Below, piece after piece: positions 25,087 through 33,213 of a DNA stretch of 64,000 nt. Position 1 is the stretch's first letter, and every line of letters begins with the position of its first letter. The position numbers and the translations under genes are program-made. Source of the stretch: Pseudonocardia sp. DSM 110487 (GTDB taxonomy: Bacteria; Actinomycetota; Actinomycetes; Mycobacteriales; Pseudonocardiaceae); contig NZ_CP080521.1 of NCBI RefSeq assembly GCF_019468565.1, positions 6,882,001 to 6,946,000 on the forward strand, read 5' to 3'. The notes beneath the pieces are model-generated. The model was not told the DNA's origin, made no database searches, and was given only the letters and a program-made list of their open reading frames with translations.

Positions 25087-28000
25087 CGGGCCTCCTCGAG
25101 AACGGGGTGCAGTGCGCTGAGCAGCTCCAGCGCATCGATGTGGTGCGGGTCGTCGGACAACAGCGCGTCGAGGCGCTCGCGGGCTCGCTGGGGCGCGCCG
25201 TCGAGGACGTCCAGCTGCGCCCGGAGGAAGGCCACCCTGCGGCGCTGCGCCACGGCCGGATGCTCGGCGAACAGCAGCATCGACGGCAGCGACGTCGCGA
25301 AGTAGTCGACGGTCGCGGGCGCGGCGTCGAGGGCGTCGACCCACTCGCGCAGCGACTCCGTGCGGTCGCGTGCCTCGGTGTCACGGCCGAGCCTGCGCAG
25401 GGCGAGCACCGAGGAGTAGGTGGCCTCCGAGTGCGGGTCGGCGGACATCGCGAGGAAGTCGCCGTCGCGGGCGGCGAGCTCCCACGCGGCGCGCGCGGCG
25501 TCCTCGTCCCCAGCCGCCGCGAGCGCGTCGCCGCGCAGCAGTTGCAGGGCCGCGGTGCTGGCGAGGGGGTGGCGGGCCTCGCCGAGGGAGGTGGGCGGGT
25601 CCAGCGCGGCGTCGATGGCCGCCACGCCACTCCCGCCGGGACGGGCCGCCGCGAGCCGGCACAGCCGGTCCCAGACCCGCAGCACCTCGCCCTCGCCGCC
25701 CTCCCACGGCTGGAACGTGCGGCCGAGCAGCAGCGCCCGCGCCTCCTCGAGCCGTCCGGCGGTGAGCAGCAGGTGGGCGAGCACGACCGTGGCATCGTCG
25801 CGGGTCTCGACGAGCCCGCGCACGTCGAGCAGCCGGTCGAGCCGCTGCTGCGGCGGTACGCCGCGGCGGGCGTCGAGCTGGTCGCTCTCGAAGACGAGCC
25901 GGGCGTCGGCCCCCGCGACGGCGAGCGCGCGGTCGTACGCGGCACGGGCCGCGCGGGCGGCGCCGAGGTGGTTCCAGGCGGCGAGGCCGAGGTTGCGCCA
26001 CACGACGGGGTCGGACGGGTCGAGCGCGGCGCTCGCCCGCCAGGCCTCGATCGCGTCGTCGGCGCGGCCCACCGCATAGCGCCAGTGGCCGAGCAGGGCG
26101 AGGGCTCGCGCGTCCGCGGGATCGGCACGTTCGAGCACCGCGATGTCTTCCAGTCGCGATGGAAAACACCAGCTGAGGTCCGACGCGCGAACCTCGTGCT
26201 CTCCCCCTACGTGTCGTGAGTGGATACGCGAGCTATAGCGCGCGTTTCCACTCACGAGCAGGGCTGTGCGGTGGTAGGCGATGAGCGGCCCCGCCGCCGT
26301 CTGTCCGAGCGGGCGATGGGCCTCGCGTTCCTCGGCGACGTCGAGCACGCGCAATGCGGCCTCGGTCTCGCCGATGCCCGCGTACTCGAGCGCGACGTCC
26401 AGGCAGGTCTGGGCGTCGGTCGTGAGGGGAAGGCCTGCGATGTCGCGGGTCCACCAGTCGAGCGGGTCGAGCGCGAGGGTGTCCCGGAGCAACGCGTCCG
26501 CCTCCTCCGGCCGCCCGGTGCGGCGCAGCAGCAGCGCCGTGAGCGCACGAGCCTGCAGGTGGTCCGGCTCCACGCGCCGGACATCGGCCAGCCGCTCGAG
26601 TGCGGCGGCGTCGCGGCCGGCGGCGGCGGCGAGGCGGGCCATCCGATAGCCGGCGGGCGCGCGCCAGGCCCGTGCCCACGACGCGGCCGCGTACCGGGCG
26701 TATGCCTCGTCGGCCCTGCCCCGGCGCTCCACCACGAGGCCGAGCAGGTAGATCGCCGTGGTGTCGGCTGGGTTCGCATTGAGGGCCGTGAGCCGGTCGA
26801 CTGCGGCGGTCAGCAGGGCTTCGGCCTCGGCGAACTCGGCCCGCCGGTACGCCCGGCCGGCCAGCCCGATGCTGCTGGCCATGTGCCCGGCGTCGCGGCG
26901 AAGGGCCTCGCGCCAGTACGGCTCGGGCGAGCGGGTGGCGTGCCGGTACTGCTCCAGGTGGGCGCCGATCAGCGCGAGCTCCTCGACGGACGCCACGTCC
27001 TCCGGTGCGGGGGGCTCAGTGGCCGGGGCGACGTCCGGTGCGGCCGGGACGTACGAGTCCCAGGCGACCAGCTCCTCGTCGCCGTGCAGGACCCGCAGGC
27101 GGAACCGGTCCGGCACGTCCAGCGCGATCCGGGAACGGTGCGGTGCGCCCGGGGCGACATCCGCCTCCACCTCGGCCACCACCGCGCCCGATCCGTCCTC
27201 CAGCCGGATCCGGCAGCCGGGACGCTCCCCCGTCACCGCGAGCCCGACCCGCACGCCGTCGGCCTCGACGTCCACCCGCACCGCCGCGTCGACCGTGGCC
27301 GCGTGCACCGGCCCGATCTCCTGGATCGGGTACCAGACCTGCGAGAACACCTTCGTCTCGCCCGGCGCGATGAAGGAGAAGTCGGGCTGGTTGTCGGTGA
27401 ACACGCCGGCCATCAGCTCGACGTACGCGGCGCCGTCGTCGCTGAGGTTGCGGTGCCACGCGTGCCCGAACGCGGAGTCGCCCCACGTCCACTGCTTCTT
27501 GCCCACGGCCGTGTACGGGTCGGCGACGTGCACGAACCCGGCGCGCGCCGCGTGGTCGTAGCCGCCGAAGAAGCCCTCCCGGCTGCCGCACATGTACGAG
27601 GTGGGGACGGGGATGTTGCGGTACCAGTCGAGGCGGTCGCCACCGTCGGCGCGGCGGGCCGGGTAGTCGACGCCGTAGTACGGGCGGTCGGCGGCGGGGA
27701 ACGCGGTGACCGCCCGCTTGGCGTGGTCGGCCACGATCCGCACGTCGCGCGGGAAGAACGACTGGTACCGCTCGTGCACCCGGGCGGCCACGTTCGCCCA
27801 CCACAGGAACGTCTGCGTGGTCTCGCTGCGGTTGTAGAGCCGCACCCGCAGCTCGACGGTCGCCCGGTCCGGCCGCAGCCGCACGCCGTGCATGCCCTTC
27901 ATCCGCGTGAACGGGTCGTGGTCGGAGCACCAGACGGTCACCGCGCCGTCGGGTTCCCGCTCGATCTCGACGTCGGTGGGCAGGAACGTGGCCGGGCGGT

Positions 28001-28400
28001 GGTGCTGCGGCCAGTTGAACTCCACCCCGCCGGCGATCCACGGCCCGGCGAGCCCCACGAGGGCCGGCTTGATCACCTCGTTGCGGTAGAAGAAGTCGTA
28101 GCCCGCGCTTCGGTCGTACCCGACGTGGACGCGCCCGCCCAGCTCGGGCAGCACCATGACGCGCAGCCAGCGGTTCTCCAGGTGCACCGCGTCCCACTCG
28201 TGCGGCGCGCTCGTCGGGCTGATCCGGTCGTGGAAGGGCAACGGGTACACCCGGCCCGATGAGCCCTGGTAGACGCGGCGGTCGAGGTAGGCGGGGTAGC
28301 GATCGGGCGCCTCGGGCAGGTAGCTGTCGATCGTCACGCGCTCCCGCCACGCGGCAACCCCCGCGTCCGCCAGCGCGGCGGGCCGGTCCGGGAGCTGCAT
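25083..28400 (-). CDS. DUF5107/TPR-repeat protein of the sugar operon
   Basis: A 1105-residue protein. Residues about 1-330 form a DUF5107 domain, a galactose-mutarotase-like beta sandwich with VMVLPELGGRVHVGYDRSAGYDFFY and NWPQHHRPATF. The C-terminal two thirds are TPR-like helical repeats rich in Ala, Leu and Arg. I chose the ATG at 28400 for its AGGTGAG six bases upstream; a GTG at 28421 is the alternative. It heads the import operon and commonly accompanies GH5-like enzymes and ABC importers. Residues 716-729 (VSGNARYSSRIHSR) are encoded by an inserted 42-bp palindrome and interrupt an otherwise continuous repeat just before WCFPSRLEDIAVLE. No signal peptide is visible; the function is unproven. 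Confidence 0.88.
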   Translation of the reverse strand: MQLPDRPAALADAGVAAWRERVTIDSYLPEAPDRYPAYLDRRVYQGSSGRVYPLPFHDRISPTSAPHEWDAVHLENRWLRVMVLPELGGRVHVGYDRSAGYDFFYRNEVIKPALVGLAGPWIAGGVEFNWPQHHRPATFLPTDVEIEREPDGAVTVWCSDHDPFTRMKGMHGVRLRPDRATVELRVRLYNRSETTQTFLWWANVAARVHERYQSFFPRDVRIVADHAKRAVTAFPAADRPYYGVDYPARRADGGDRLDWYRNIPVPTSYMCGSREGFFGGYDHAARAGFVHVADPYTAVGKKQWTWGDSAFGHAWHRNLSDDGAAYVELMAGVFTDNQPDFSFIAPGETKVFSQVWYPIQEIGPVHAATVDAAVRVDVEADGVRVGLAVTGERPGCRIRLEDGSGAVVAEVEADVAPGAPHRSRIALDVPDRFRLRVLHGDEELVAWDSYVPAAPDVAPATEPPAPEDVASVEELALIGAHLEQYRHATRSPEPYWREALRRDAGHMASSIGLAGRAYRRAEFAEAEALLTAAVDRLTALNANPADTTAIYLLGLVVERRGRADEAYARYAAASWARAWRAPAGYRMARLAAAAGRDAAALERLADVRRVEPDHLQARALTALLLRRTGRPEEADALLRDTLALDPLDWWTRDIAGLPLTTDAQTCLDVALEYAGIGETEAALRVLDVAEEREAHRPLGQTAAGPLIAYHRTALLVSGNARYSSRIHSRHVGGEHEVRASDLSWCFPSRLEDIAVLERADPADARALALLGHWRYAVGRADDAIEAWRASAALDPSDPVVWRNLGLAAWNHLGAARAARAAYDRALAVAGADARLVFESDQLDARRGVPPQQRLDRLLDVRGLVETRDDATVVLAHLLLTAGRLEEARALLLGRTFQPWEGGEGEVLRVWDRLCRLAAARPGGSGVAAIDAALDPPTSLGEARHPLASTAALQLLRGDALAAAGDEDAARAAWELAARDGDFLAMSADPHSEATYSSVLALRRLGRDTEARDRTESLREWVDALDAAPATVDYFATSLPSMLLFAEHPAVAQRRRVAFLRAQLDVLDGAPQRARERLDALLSDDPHHIDALELLSALHPVLEEAR
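26215..26256. repeat. 42-bp in-frame palindromic element, copy 1
   Basis: Arms CGTGAGTGGATACGCG (26215-26230) and CGCGTTTCCACTCACG (26241-26256) pair with one mismatch around a ten-base centre. It lies wholly inside the DUF5107/TPR coding sequence. Its length is a multiple of three, it has no stop in the coding frame, and it adds VSGNARYSSRIHSR. Confidence 0.9.
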
Positions 28401-28460
28401 CCGGGACTCACCTTCGAGCACGCCGCGACGCTACGAGCGCCGGATCTCCGGTGGCATGGG

Positions 28461-28505
28461 CGAATCGACCGAACTACCTGGACGATTCGACGATCCGCCT
28501 ACACT
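28461..28505. promoter_or_regulatory. Divergent control region of the sugar operon and its AraC regulator
   Basis: A strong -10 box, TACACT (28500-28505), lies six bases before the AraC-gene GTG, implying a leaderless transcript. Upstream, CGAATCG (28461-28467) and CGATTCG (28483-28489) form a perfect seven-base inverted repeat with a 15-base centre, overlapping the -35 region. It is a good candidate AraC binding site. Confidence 0.5.
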
Positions 28506-28511
28506 CAGGGT

Positions 28512-29438
28512 GTGTTACTGCCCCACGGCTTTCCCGGCCAGCGGCTGCGCGTGCTCCCCCGGCCGCTCGTCGCGTCGGCCCTGCGCAGGCCGCCGACGTC
28601 GGGGCTTCTCGTCACCGACGCCGGCTACTTCCCACGGGCTGCGAACCACGGCCGACGTCGGGCGGAAGGCGCGCCGGAGGCGATCGTGATCGTCTGCGTT
28701 GACGGGCACGGCCGCTGCGAGGCCGGCGGCCGCACCACCGTCGTCGGGCCGGGTCAGGCGCTCGTACTGCCGCCCGGCCAGCCGCACATCTACCTCGCCG
28801 ACCCCGACCGCCCATGGACGATCTGGTGGCTGCACGCTGCGGGCACCCAGGTGTCCGAGCTGCTCGCCGTCATCGCCCCGGACGGGCGGGAGGCCCTCGT
28901 CGAACTGCACGACGCCTACCGTGCCGTCGCGACGATCGACGACGCCATCGCCTGCTTCGAGCGCGACGAGACGCTCCCGAGCCTGATCTCGGCGTCCGGG
29001 GCGGGCTGGGCGCTGCTCGCCCAGCTGGCCGCCGACGTGGTGGCAGGCGGTCCGCAGCGCACCGAGCCGGTGCGCCAGGCCCAGGACTACCTGCGCCGCA
29101 ACTTCGCCAAGCCGCTCAGCGTCGCCGAGCTCGCCCGCACCGCCGGGCTCTCGCCGTCGCACTTCTCGGCCCTGTTCCGCGAGGCCACCGGCGGCGGGGT
29201 CGTCGAGTACACCAAGCGGCTTCGGATGGCGCGGGCCCGTGAGCTTCTCATGACGTCGTCGCGCGACATCGGCGACATCGCCGCAGCCGTCGGCTACCCG
29301 GACGCCTTCTATTTCTCGAGGCAGTTCCGCACGGTGCACGGATGCAGCCCCAGCGACTACAGGAGCGAGCACCGCTCGCTCCGGACCGGGCCGCCGTCCA
29401 TCACGGAAGCGTCAGGATCTCCGCCCCGTCGCCGGTGA
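28512..29438 (+). CDS. AraC-family regulator of the sugar operon
   Basis: A 308-residue regulator. Residues about 20-150 form an N-terminal cupin-like sugar-sensing domain (GPGQALVLPPGQPHIYLADP), and residues 185-290 carry the two helix-turn-helix units of AraC, with PLSVAELARTAGLSPSHFSALFREATGGG and ISxxVGYPDAFYFSRQFR-type second unit (IAAAVGYPDAFYFSRQF). The GTG start has no ribosome site but a -10 box six bases upstream, so it is probably leaderless. It is divergent from the DUF5107-GH-ABC operon and is the natural activator of it. Its last 38 bases overlap the convergent map gene. Confidence 0.92.
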   Translation: MLLPHGFPGQRLRVLPRPLVASALRRPPTSGLLVTDAGYFPRAANHGRRRAEGAPEAIVIVCVDGHGRCEAGGRTTVVGPGQALVLPPGQPHIYLADPDRPWTIWWLHAAGTQVSELLAVIAPDGREALVELHDAYRAVATIDDAIACFERDETLPSLISASGAGWALLAQLAADVVAGGPQRTEPVRQAQDYLRRNFAKPLSVAELARTAGLSPSHFSALFREATGGGVVEYTKRLRMARARELLMTSSRDIGDIAAAVGYPDAFYFSRQFRTVHGCSPSDYRSEHRSLRTGPPSITEASGSPPRRR

Positions 29439-30258
29439 CCAGCACCGTGTGCTCGAACTGCGCGGTGCGGGCGCGGTCCTTCGTGACGACCGTCCAGCCG
29501 TCGTCCCAGATGTCGTAGTCGATCGTGCCGAGGGTGATCATCGGCTCGATCGTGAACGTCATGCCCGGCTCCAGCACCGTGTCGACGCTCGGCTCGTCGT
29601 AGTGCAGCACCACGAGGCCGCTGTGGAACGACCGGCCGATGCCGTGGCCGGTGAAGTCGCGCACCACGCCGTAGCCGAACCGCTTGGCGTAGGACTCGAT
29701 CACGCGGCCGATCACGTTGAGCTCCCGGCCCGGGCGCACCGCCTTGATCGATCGCATGGTGGCCTCGCGGGTGCGCTCGACGAGGAGGCGGTCCTCCTCG
29801 CTCACGTTCCCCGCGAGGAACGTGGCGTTCGTGTCGCCGTGGACGCCGCCGATGTACGCGGTGACGTCGATGTTGACGATGTCGCCGTCCTGGATGACCG
29901 TGGAGTCCGGGATGCCGTGGCAGATCACCTCGTTGAGGCTCGTGCAGCACGACTTGGGGAAGCCCTTGTAGCCGAGGGTGGACGGGTAGGCGTCGTTGGC
30001 CACGAGGAACTCGTGGACCACGCGGTCGACCTCGTCGGTGGTGACGCCGGGCACGACCGCCTTCCCGCCCGCCTCGAGCGCCTGCGCGGCGATCTTCGCC
30101 GCCACCCGCATGCGCTCGATCACCTCGGGTGTCTGCACCCACGGGTCGGTGCTGCGCTCGGGGCGCTTCTTGCCGACGTACTCCGGGCGTGCGATGTGCG
30201 CGGGCACCGGGCGGGTCGGCGACACGGTGCCGGGGGTGAGCAAGGTGCGGGCGGGCAT
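29401..30258 (-). CDS. map: Methionine aminopeptidase, type I
   Basis: Removes the initiator methionine from new proteins. The 285-residue protein has an about 40-residue N-terminal extension (AHIARPEYVGKKRPER), as in the mycobacterial MapB form, with a Pro-rich segment thought to contact the ribosome. Metal ligands are visible: Asp in DIVNIDVTAYIGGVHGD, His in FTGHGIGRSFH and Glu in FTIEPMITLG and AQFEHTVLV. In mycobacteria mapB lies near a PBP gene and gcpE, the same order as here. The ATG start fits the family. Confidence 0.95.
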   Translation of the reverse strand: MPARTLLTPGTVSPTRPVPAHIARPEYVGKKRPERSTDPWVQTPEVIERMRVAAKIAAQALEAGGKAVVPGVTTDEVDRVVHEFLVANDAYPSTLGYKGFPKSCCTSLNEVICHGIPDSTVIQDGDIVNIDVTAYIGGVHGDTNATFLAGNVSEEDRLLVERTREATMRSIKAVRPGRELNVIGRVIESYAKRFGYGVVRDFTGHGIGRSFHSGLVVLHYDEPSVDTVLEPGMTFTIEPMITLGTIDYDIWDDGWTVVTKDRARTAQFEHTVLVTGDGAEILTLP

Positions 30259-30295
30259 GGCGCCAGTCTATGCAGGCGGGCGGGGCCGGAGCCCT

Positions 30296-30676
30296 TCAGC
30301 GCACGGTGTGCGCGCGAGCCCGCACGGACACCACCGCCGACAGCGCCCGCCACCCCAGCAGGAGGACGGCGAGGGCGACGGCGGTGACCGCCACGAAGCT
30401 CGGCGGGAGGCTCCAGGTGATGCCGGCCCGCACCAGCAGCCCGATCACGACCGTGCCCGCCCATACCGTGAGCGCGGCCCTGGCCCCGACCGGATGGGCG
30501 CGCACGAGCGGCGTGGCCCACATCGCCGCGAGGCCGATGAGGAAGGGCGCTGCGGTGCCGAGGAGTCCGAGCAGGTCGTCGGATTCTGCATGGCTCATCC
30601 GGCCGATGGCGGCGAACACCACGACGGCAACGACGTCGGCCACGATCGCGAGCGCGGGTATCCGCCGGGGCGACAT
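30296..30676 (-). CDS. DUF3054 integral membrane protein
   Basis: A 126-residue protein with four hydrophobic helices near residues 8-24, 38-56, 68-84 and 92-112. The N-terminus ALAIVADVVAVVVFAAIGRMSH is typical of DUF3054, a small actinobacterial membrane family of unknown function. It lies 37 bases before map and 51 bases after the penicillin-binding protein gene on the same strand, so the three may be one transcript. Confidence 0.85.
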   Translation of the reverse strand: MSPRRIPALAIVADVVAVVVFAAIGRMSHAESDDLLGLLGTAAPFLIGLAAMWATPLVRAHPVGARAALTVWAGTVVIGLLVRAGITWSLPPSFVAVTAVALAVLLLGWRALSAVVSVRARAHTVR

Positions 30677-30727
30677 GCCGTCCAGCGTAGGCGCCGGGGC
30701 AAGACCTCCGTTAGCGAGACACTCCCA

Positions 30728-32530
30728 TCAGCCGATCGCGGACAGGAAGCGCTCCGCGACCTGCACCGCGGGCACTGACGATGCGCCGTCGACGACCAGC
30801 ACGGCAAGGGCGACGTCGCCCCGGTACCCCATGAACCAGCCGTGTGCCCTGCCGTCGCCGGTGAACTCCGCGGTGCCGGTTTTGCCGTAGACCTCCCCCA
30901 TGCCCGCGAGCGCGGAGGCGGTGCCTTCCGTGACGACCGCCCGCATCATCGAGCGCAGCGCCTCCAGCGCCGCCGGGTCGGGTGCGGTGGCGGGCACCAG
31001 GACCTGGGTGGGGCGGTCGCGGATGAGCTGGGGCACGACCGGCCCGCCACGCGCCACCACCGCGGCGGCGAGGGCGACGCCGAACGGGCTCGCGAGGACC
31101 TGGCCCTGGCCGAACCCGTTCTCGGCCCGCAGGACCTCCTCGGCGGATGCCGGCACGGATCCCGTGATGGTGACGATGCCGGGGACGGTGTAGTCGGCAC
31201 CCAGCCCGAGCCGCAGGGCGGCCGCCGGCAGGGCGCCGGGGTCGAGCTGCGTCGCGAGCTGCGCGAACGTGGTGTTGCACGACCGGGCGAACGCCGTGCG
31301 CAGTGGCACCGTGCCGAGGTCGAACCGGCCCGCGTTGGGCACGACGCGCCCGCCGATCACCGTGGTGGCAGGGCACGGCACCTGCGTGTCGACGGTGAGG
31401 CCGTCCTCGGCCATCGCGGCCGTCGCCGTGGCGACCTTGAACGTGGACCCCGGCGGGTACCGGCCGGTGAGCGCGAGCGGGCCCTCGGCGTCCGCCGCTG
31501 GGTTCTGCGCGACGGCCAGCACGTCGCCCGTGGACACCGAGACGGCCACGAGCATCGCCTGCTGCACCACCGGCTCGACGGCGTCCTCCGCAGCGGACTG
31601 CATGGCGCGGTCCATCCCCACGGCCACGGTGGTGCCCGACCGCGGCGCCTGCTCGGCGAGCGTGCGGACGGCTCCGCCGCTGCTGTCGACCACGAGGACC
31701 GCCCAACCGGGCACCCCCTCCAGCTGCTCGATGGCCTCGTCGCGGACGCCGGTGAGCACCTGCCTTCCGAAGTCGGCGTTGGGCGCGAGCAGGCGCTCCG
31801 AGGTGGTGAACCGCACCCCGGGCAGGTGGTGGATCGCGTTCTTGACCTGGGCGTAGTCGGTTTCGCGCAGCACCGCCACCGTGTAGGCCTGCCCGTCGGC
31901 GGTGCGGGCGGCACCGTCGGTGATGGATGCCTGGGTGATCCGCGGGTCGAACGGGGACAGCGCGGCGGCGAGGGCACCGGTGACGGTGGGCAGGTCACCC
32001 GTCGTGCGCCGGTCGAGTAGCACGGCGACCACCGGGGTGGCCTCGAGCAGCGGCGCCCCGCCCCGGTCGACCACCGGCGCGGGCGATGGCGCCTCGGTGC
32101 GCAGCACGAGCCGCTGCCCGGCCGCAAGGTCGGGGTGCACCACGGTGGGCGCCCAGTGCACCCGCCAGCCCTCCTCGGTGTCGGGCGTGGGCCGCAGCTC
32201 CAGCTCCCCGAGGTACTGCCAGCTGCGCTCCCGGCCGAGCTGCCATGTGACGTCGACGGCCGCGGTGGCACCGTCGGCGTCGGTCCGGACCTGCCCGAGG
32301 GTCGCCGTCAGGCCTTCGGGGTCGAGCGCCTTGCGCGTGGTGGCGAGCAGCTCGACTGCCCGCGCCGGGTCGTCGGTGAGGCCGGCGGCGCGCGCGTCGT
32401 CGCCCGCCGACCACGCCGCGAGGAAGGCCGTCGCGGTGTCCTCCGGCCCGGTGTCGCGGAAGAGCCCGCAGCCCGCGGTGGTGAGCAGCACCCCCAGTAC
32501 GGCGGTCAGCGCGGTGATCGCACGGCACAT
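30728..32530 (-). CDS. Penicillin-binding lipoprotein (class B transpeptidase)
   Basis: A 600-residue cell-wall transpeptidase. Residues 1-15 form a signal peptide with lipobox TAGC, so it is probably a lipoprotein. An NTF2-like MecA-N domain (residues about 25-140) precedes a dimerisation region and the transpeptidase domain with all three active-site motifs: STFK (SxxK), SCN (SxN) and KTG in VYGKTGTAEF. The ATG at 32530 gives MCRAITALTAV; a GTG at 32545 is equally possible. It is the counterpart of the mycobacterial lipoprotein PBP between mapB and gcpE. It cross-links peptidoglycan stem peptides outside the membrane and may contribute to beta-lactam tolerance. Confidence 0.93.
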   Translation of the reverse strand: MCRAITALTAVLGVLLTTAGCGLFRDTGPEDTATAFLAAWSAGDDARAAGLTDDPARAVELLATTRKALDPEGLTATLGQVRTDADGATAAVDVTWQLGRERSWQYLGELELRPTPDTEEGWRVHWAPTVVHPDLAAGQRLVLRTEAPSPAPVVDRGGAPLLEATPVVAVLLDRRTTGDLPTVTGALAAALSPFDPRITQASITDGAARTADGQAYTVAVLRETDYAQVKNAIHHLPGVRFTTSERLLAPNADFGRQVLTGVRDEAIEQLEGVPGWAVLVVDSSGGAVRTLAEQAPRSGTTVAVGMDRAMQSAAEDAVEPVVQQAMLVAVSVSTGDVLAVAQNPAADAEGPLALTGRYPPGSTFKVATATAAMAEDGLTVDTQVPCPATTVIGGRVVPNAGRFDLGTVPLRTAFARSCNTTFAQLATQLDPGALPAAALRLGLGADYTVPGIVTITGSVPASAEEVLRAENGFGQGQVLASPFGVALAAAVVARGGPVVPQLIRDRPTQVLVPATAPDPAALEALRSMMRAVVTEGTASALAGMGEVYGKTGTAEFTGDGRAHGWFMGYRGDVALAVLVVDGASSVPAVQVAERFLSAIG

Positions 32531-32595
32531 GCGGGCAGGCGGCACCCGCCGAGTATTGCGGAGCTGCGCCGAGGCACCCCGGCGGGACGCGGCGA

Positions 32596-33162
32596 TCAGT
32601 CCTCCCGTGGCCGCACGCTCGCCGCGGGGTGGAGCATGAGGAGCACGGCCCTGTTCCTGGGACCGTGGCCGCGGTACAGGTGGGGCGCGTCGGCGTCGAA
32701 CCGGACGGAGTCGCCCGCCGCCAGCTCCACCGGGGCGTCGGCGGGCCCGGCGGTGATCCGCCCCTCCGTGAGCACGATGCACTCCCCGACACCGTCGATG
32801 TGGGCGGCGGACTGCTGACCGGTGGGCGCCACCTCGATGTCGTAGACCTCGACGACGCCGTGCAGCCGGATCCGGTGCAGCAGGCGGGCGCTGACGGCGT
32901 CGCCCGCGACGCGGGGCTGGTCGTCACCCGCCCGCACCACGTCCACGACCGACGTGCGGGCTTCGAGGAGCTCTCCGAGCGACACCCGCAACGCGCCTGC
33001 CAGGTCCCACAACGTCGAGAGCGTCGGGTTGCCGTGGCCCTGCTCCATGCCGTGCAGGGTTGTCTTGCTGATCCTGCTGGCCTCCGCCAGCTCGGCGAGG
33101 GACATCCCGGCGGCCGTGCGCAGCCTGCGCACGTTGTCCCCCATCACTTGCCCGCGATCCAT
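32596..33162 (-). CDS. Xre-cupin transcriptional regulator
   Basis: A 188-residue repressor-like protein. Residues 7-65 are an Xre helix-turn-helix (GDNVRRLRTAAGMSLAELAEASRISKTTLHGMEQG), and residues 105-180 are a cupin that would bind a small ligand (ECIVLTEGRITAG, LAAGDSVRFDADAPHLYRG). The ATG at 33162 has no ribosome site, but a -10 box TATTCT lies seven bases upstream on this strand, so the transcript is probably leaderless. It is divergent from the aminotransferase, with a perfect palindrome between them that is its likely operator. Confidence 0.92.
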   Translation of the reverse strand: MDRGQVMGDNVRRLRTAAGMSLAELAEASRISKTTLHGMEQGHGNPTLSTLWDLAGALRVSLGELLEARTSVVDVVRAGDDQPRVAGDAVSARLLHRIRLHGVVEVYDIEVAPTGQQSAAHIDGVGECIVLTEGRITAGPADAPVELAAGDSVRFDADAPHLYRGHGPRNRAVLLMLHPAASVRPRED

Positions 33163-33176
33163 GACGTACAGAATAG

Positions 33177-33191
33177 TGATACGACGTATCA
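33177..33191. promoter_or_regulatory. Perfect palindromic operator of the Xre-cupin/aminotransferase pair
   Basis: TGATACG-A-CGTATCA is a perfect 15-bp palindrome centred between the two divergent genes, immediately upstream of the regulator's -10 box (33170-33175). Binding there would block both promoters. It is a strong candidate operator. Confidence 0.65.
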
Positions 33192-33213
33192 GCGAAGCGA
33201 GACGAGGGCTGCG

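Noticed and set aside
22526..26128. A 1200-codon minus-strand frame that would fuse the binding protein to parts of two upstream genes
   Set aside because: The binding protein has its own ATG, Shine-Dalgarno and Tat-lipoprotein signal at 23818; the upstream part is out of frame with the glycosidase and DUF5107 genes.
20789..28400. A missing ATPase as a sign of a broken ABC operon
   Set aside because: Actinobacterial sugar importers of this class usually share a single MsiK-type ATPase encoded elsewhere.
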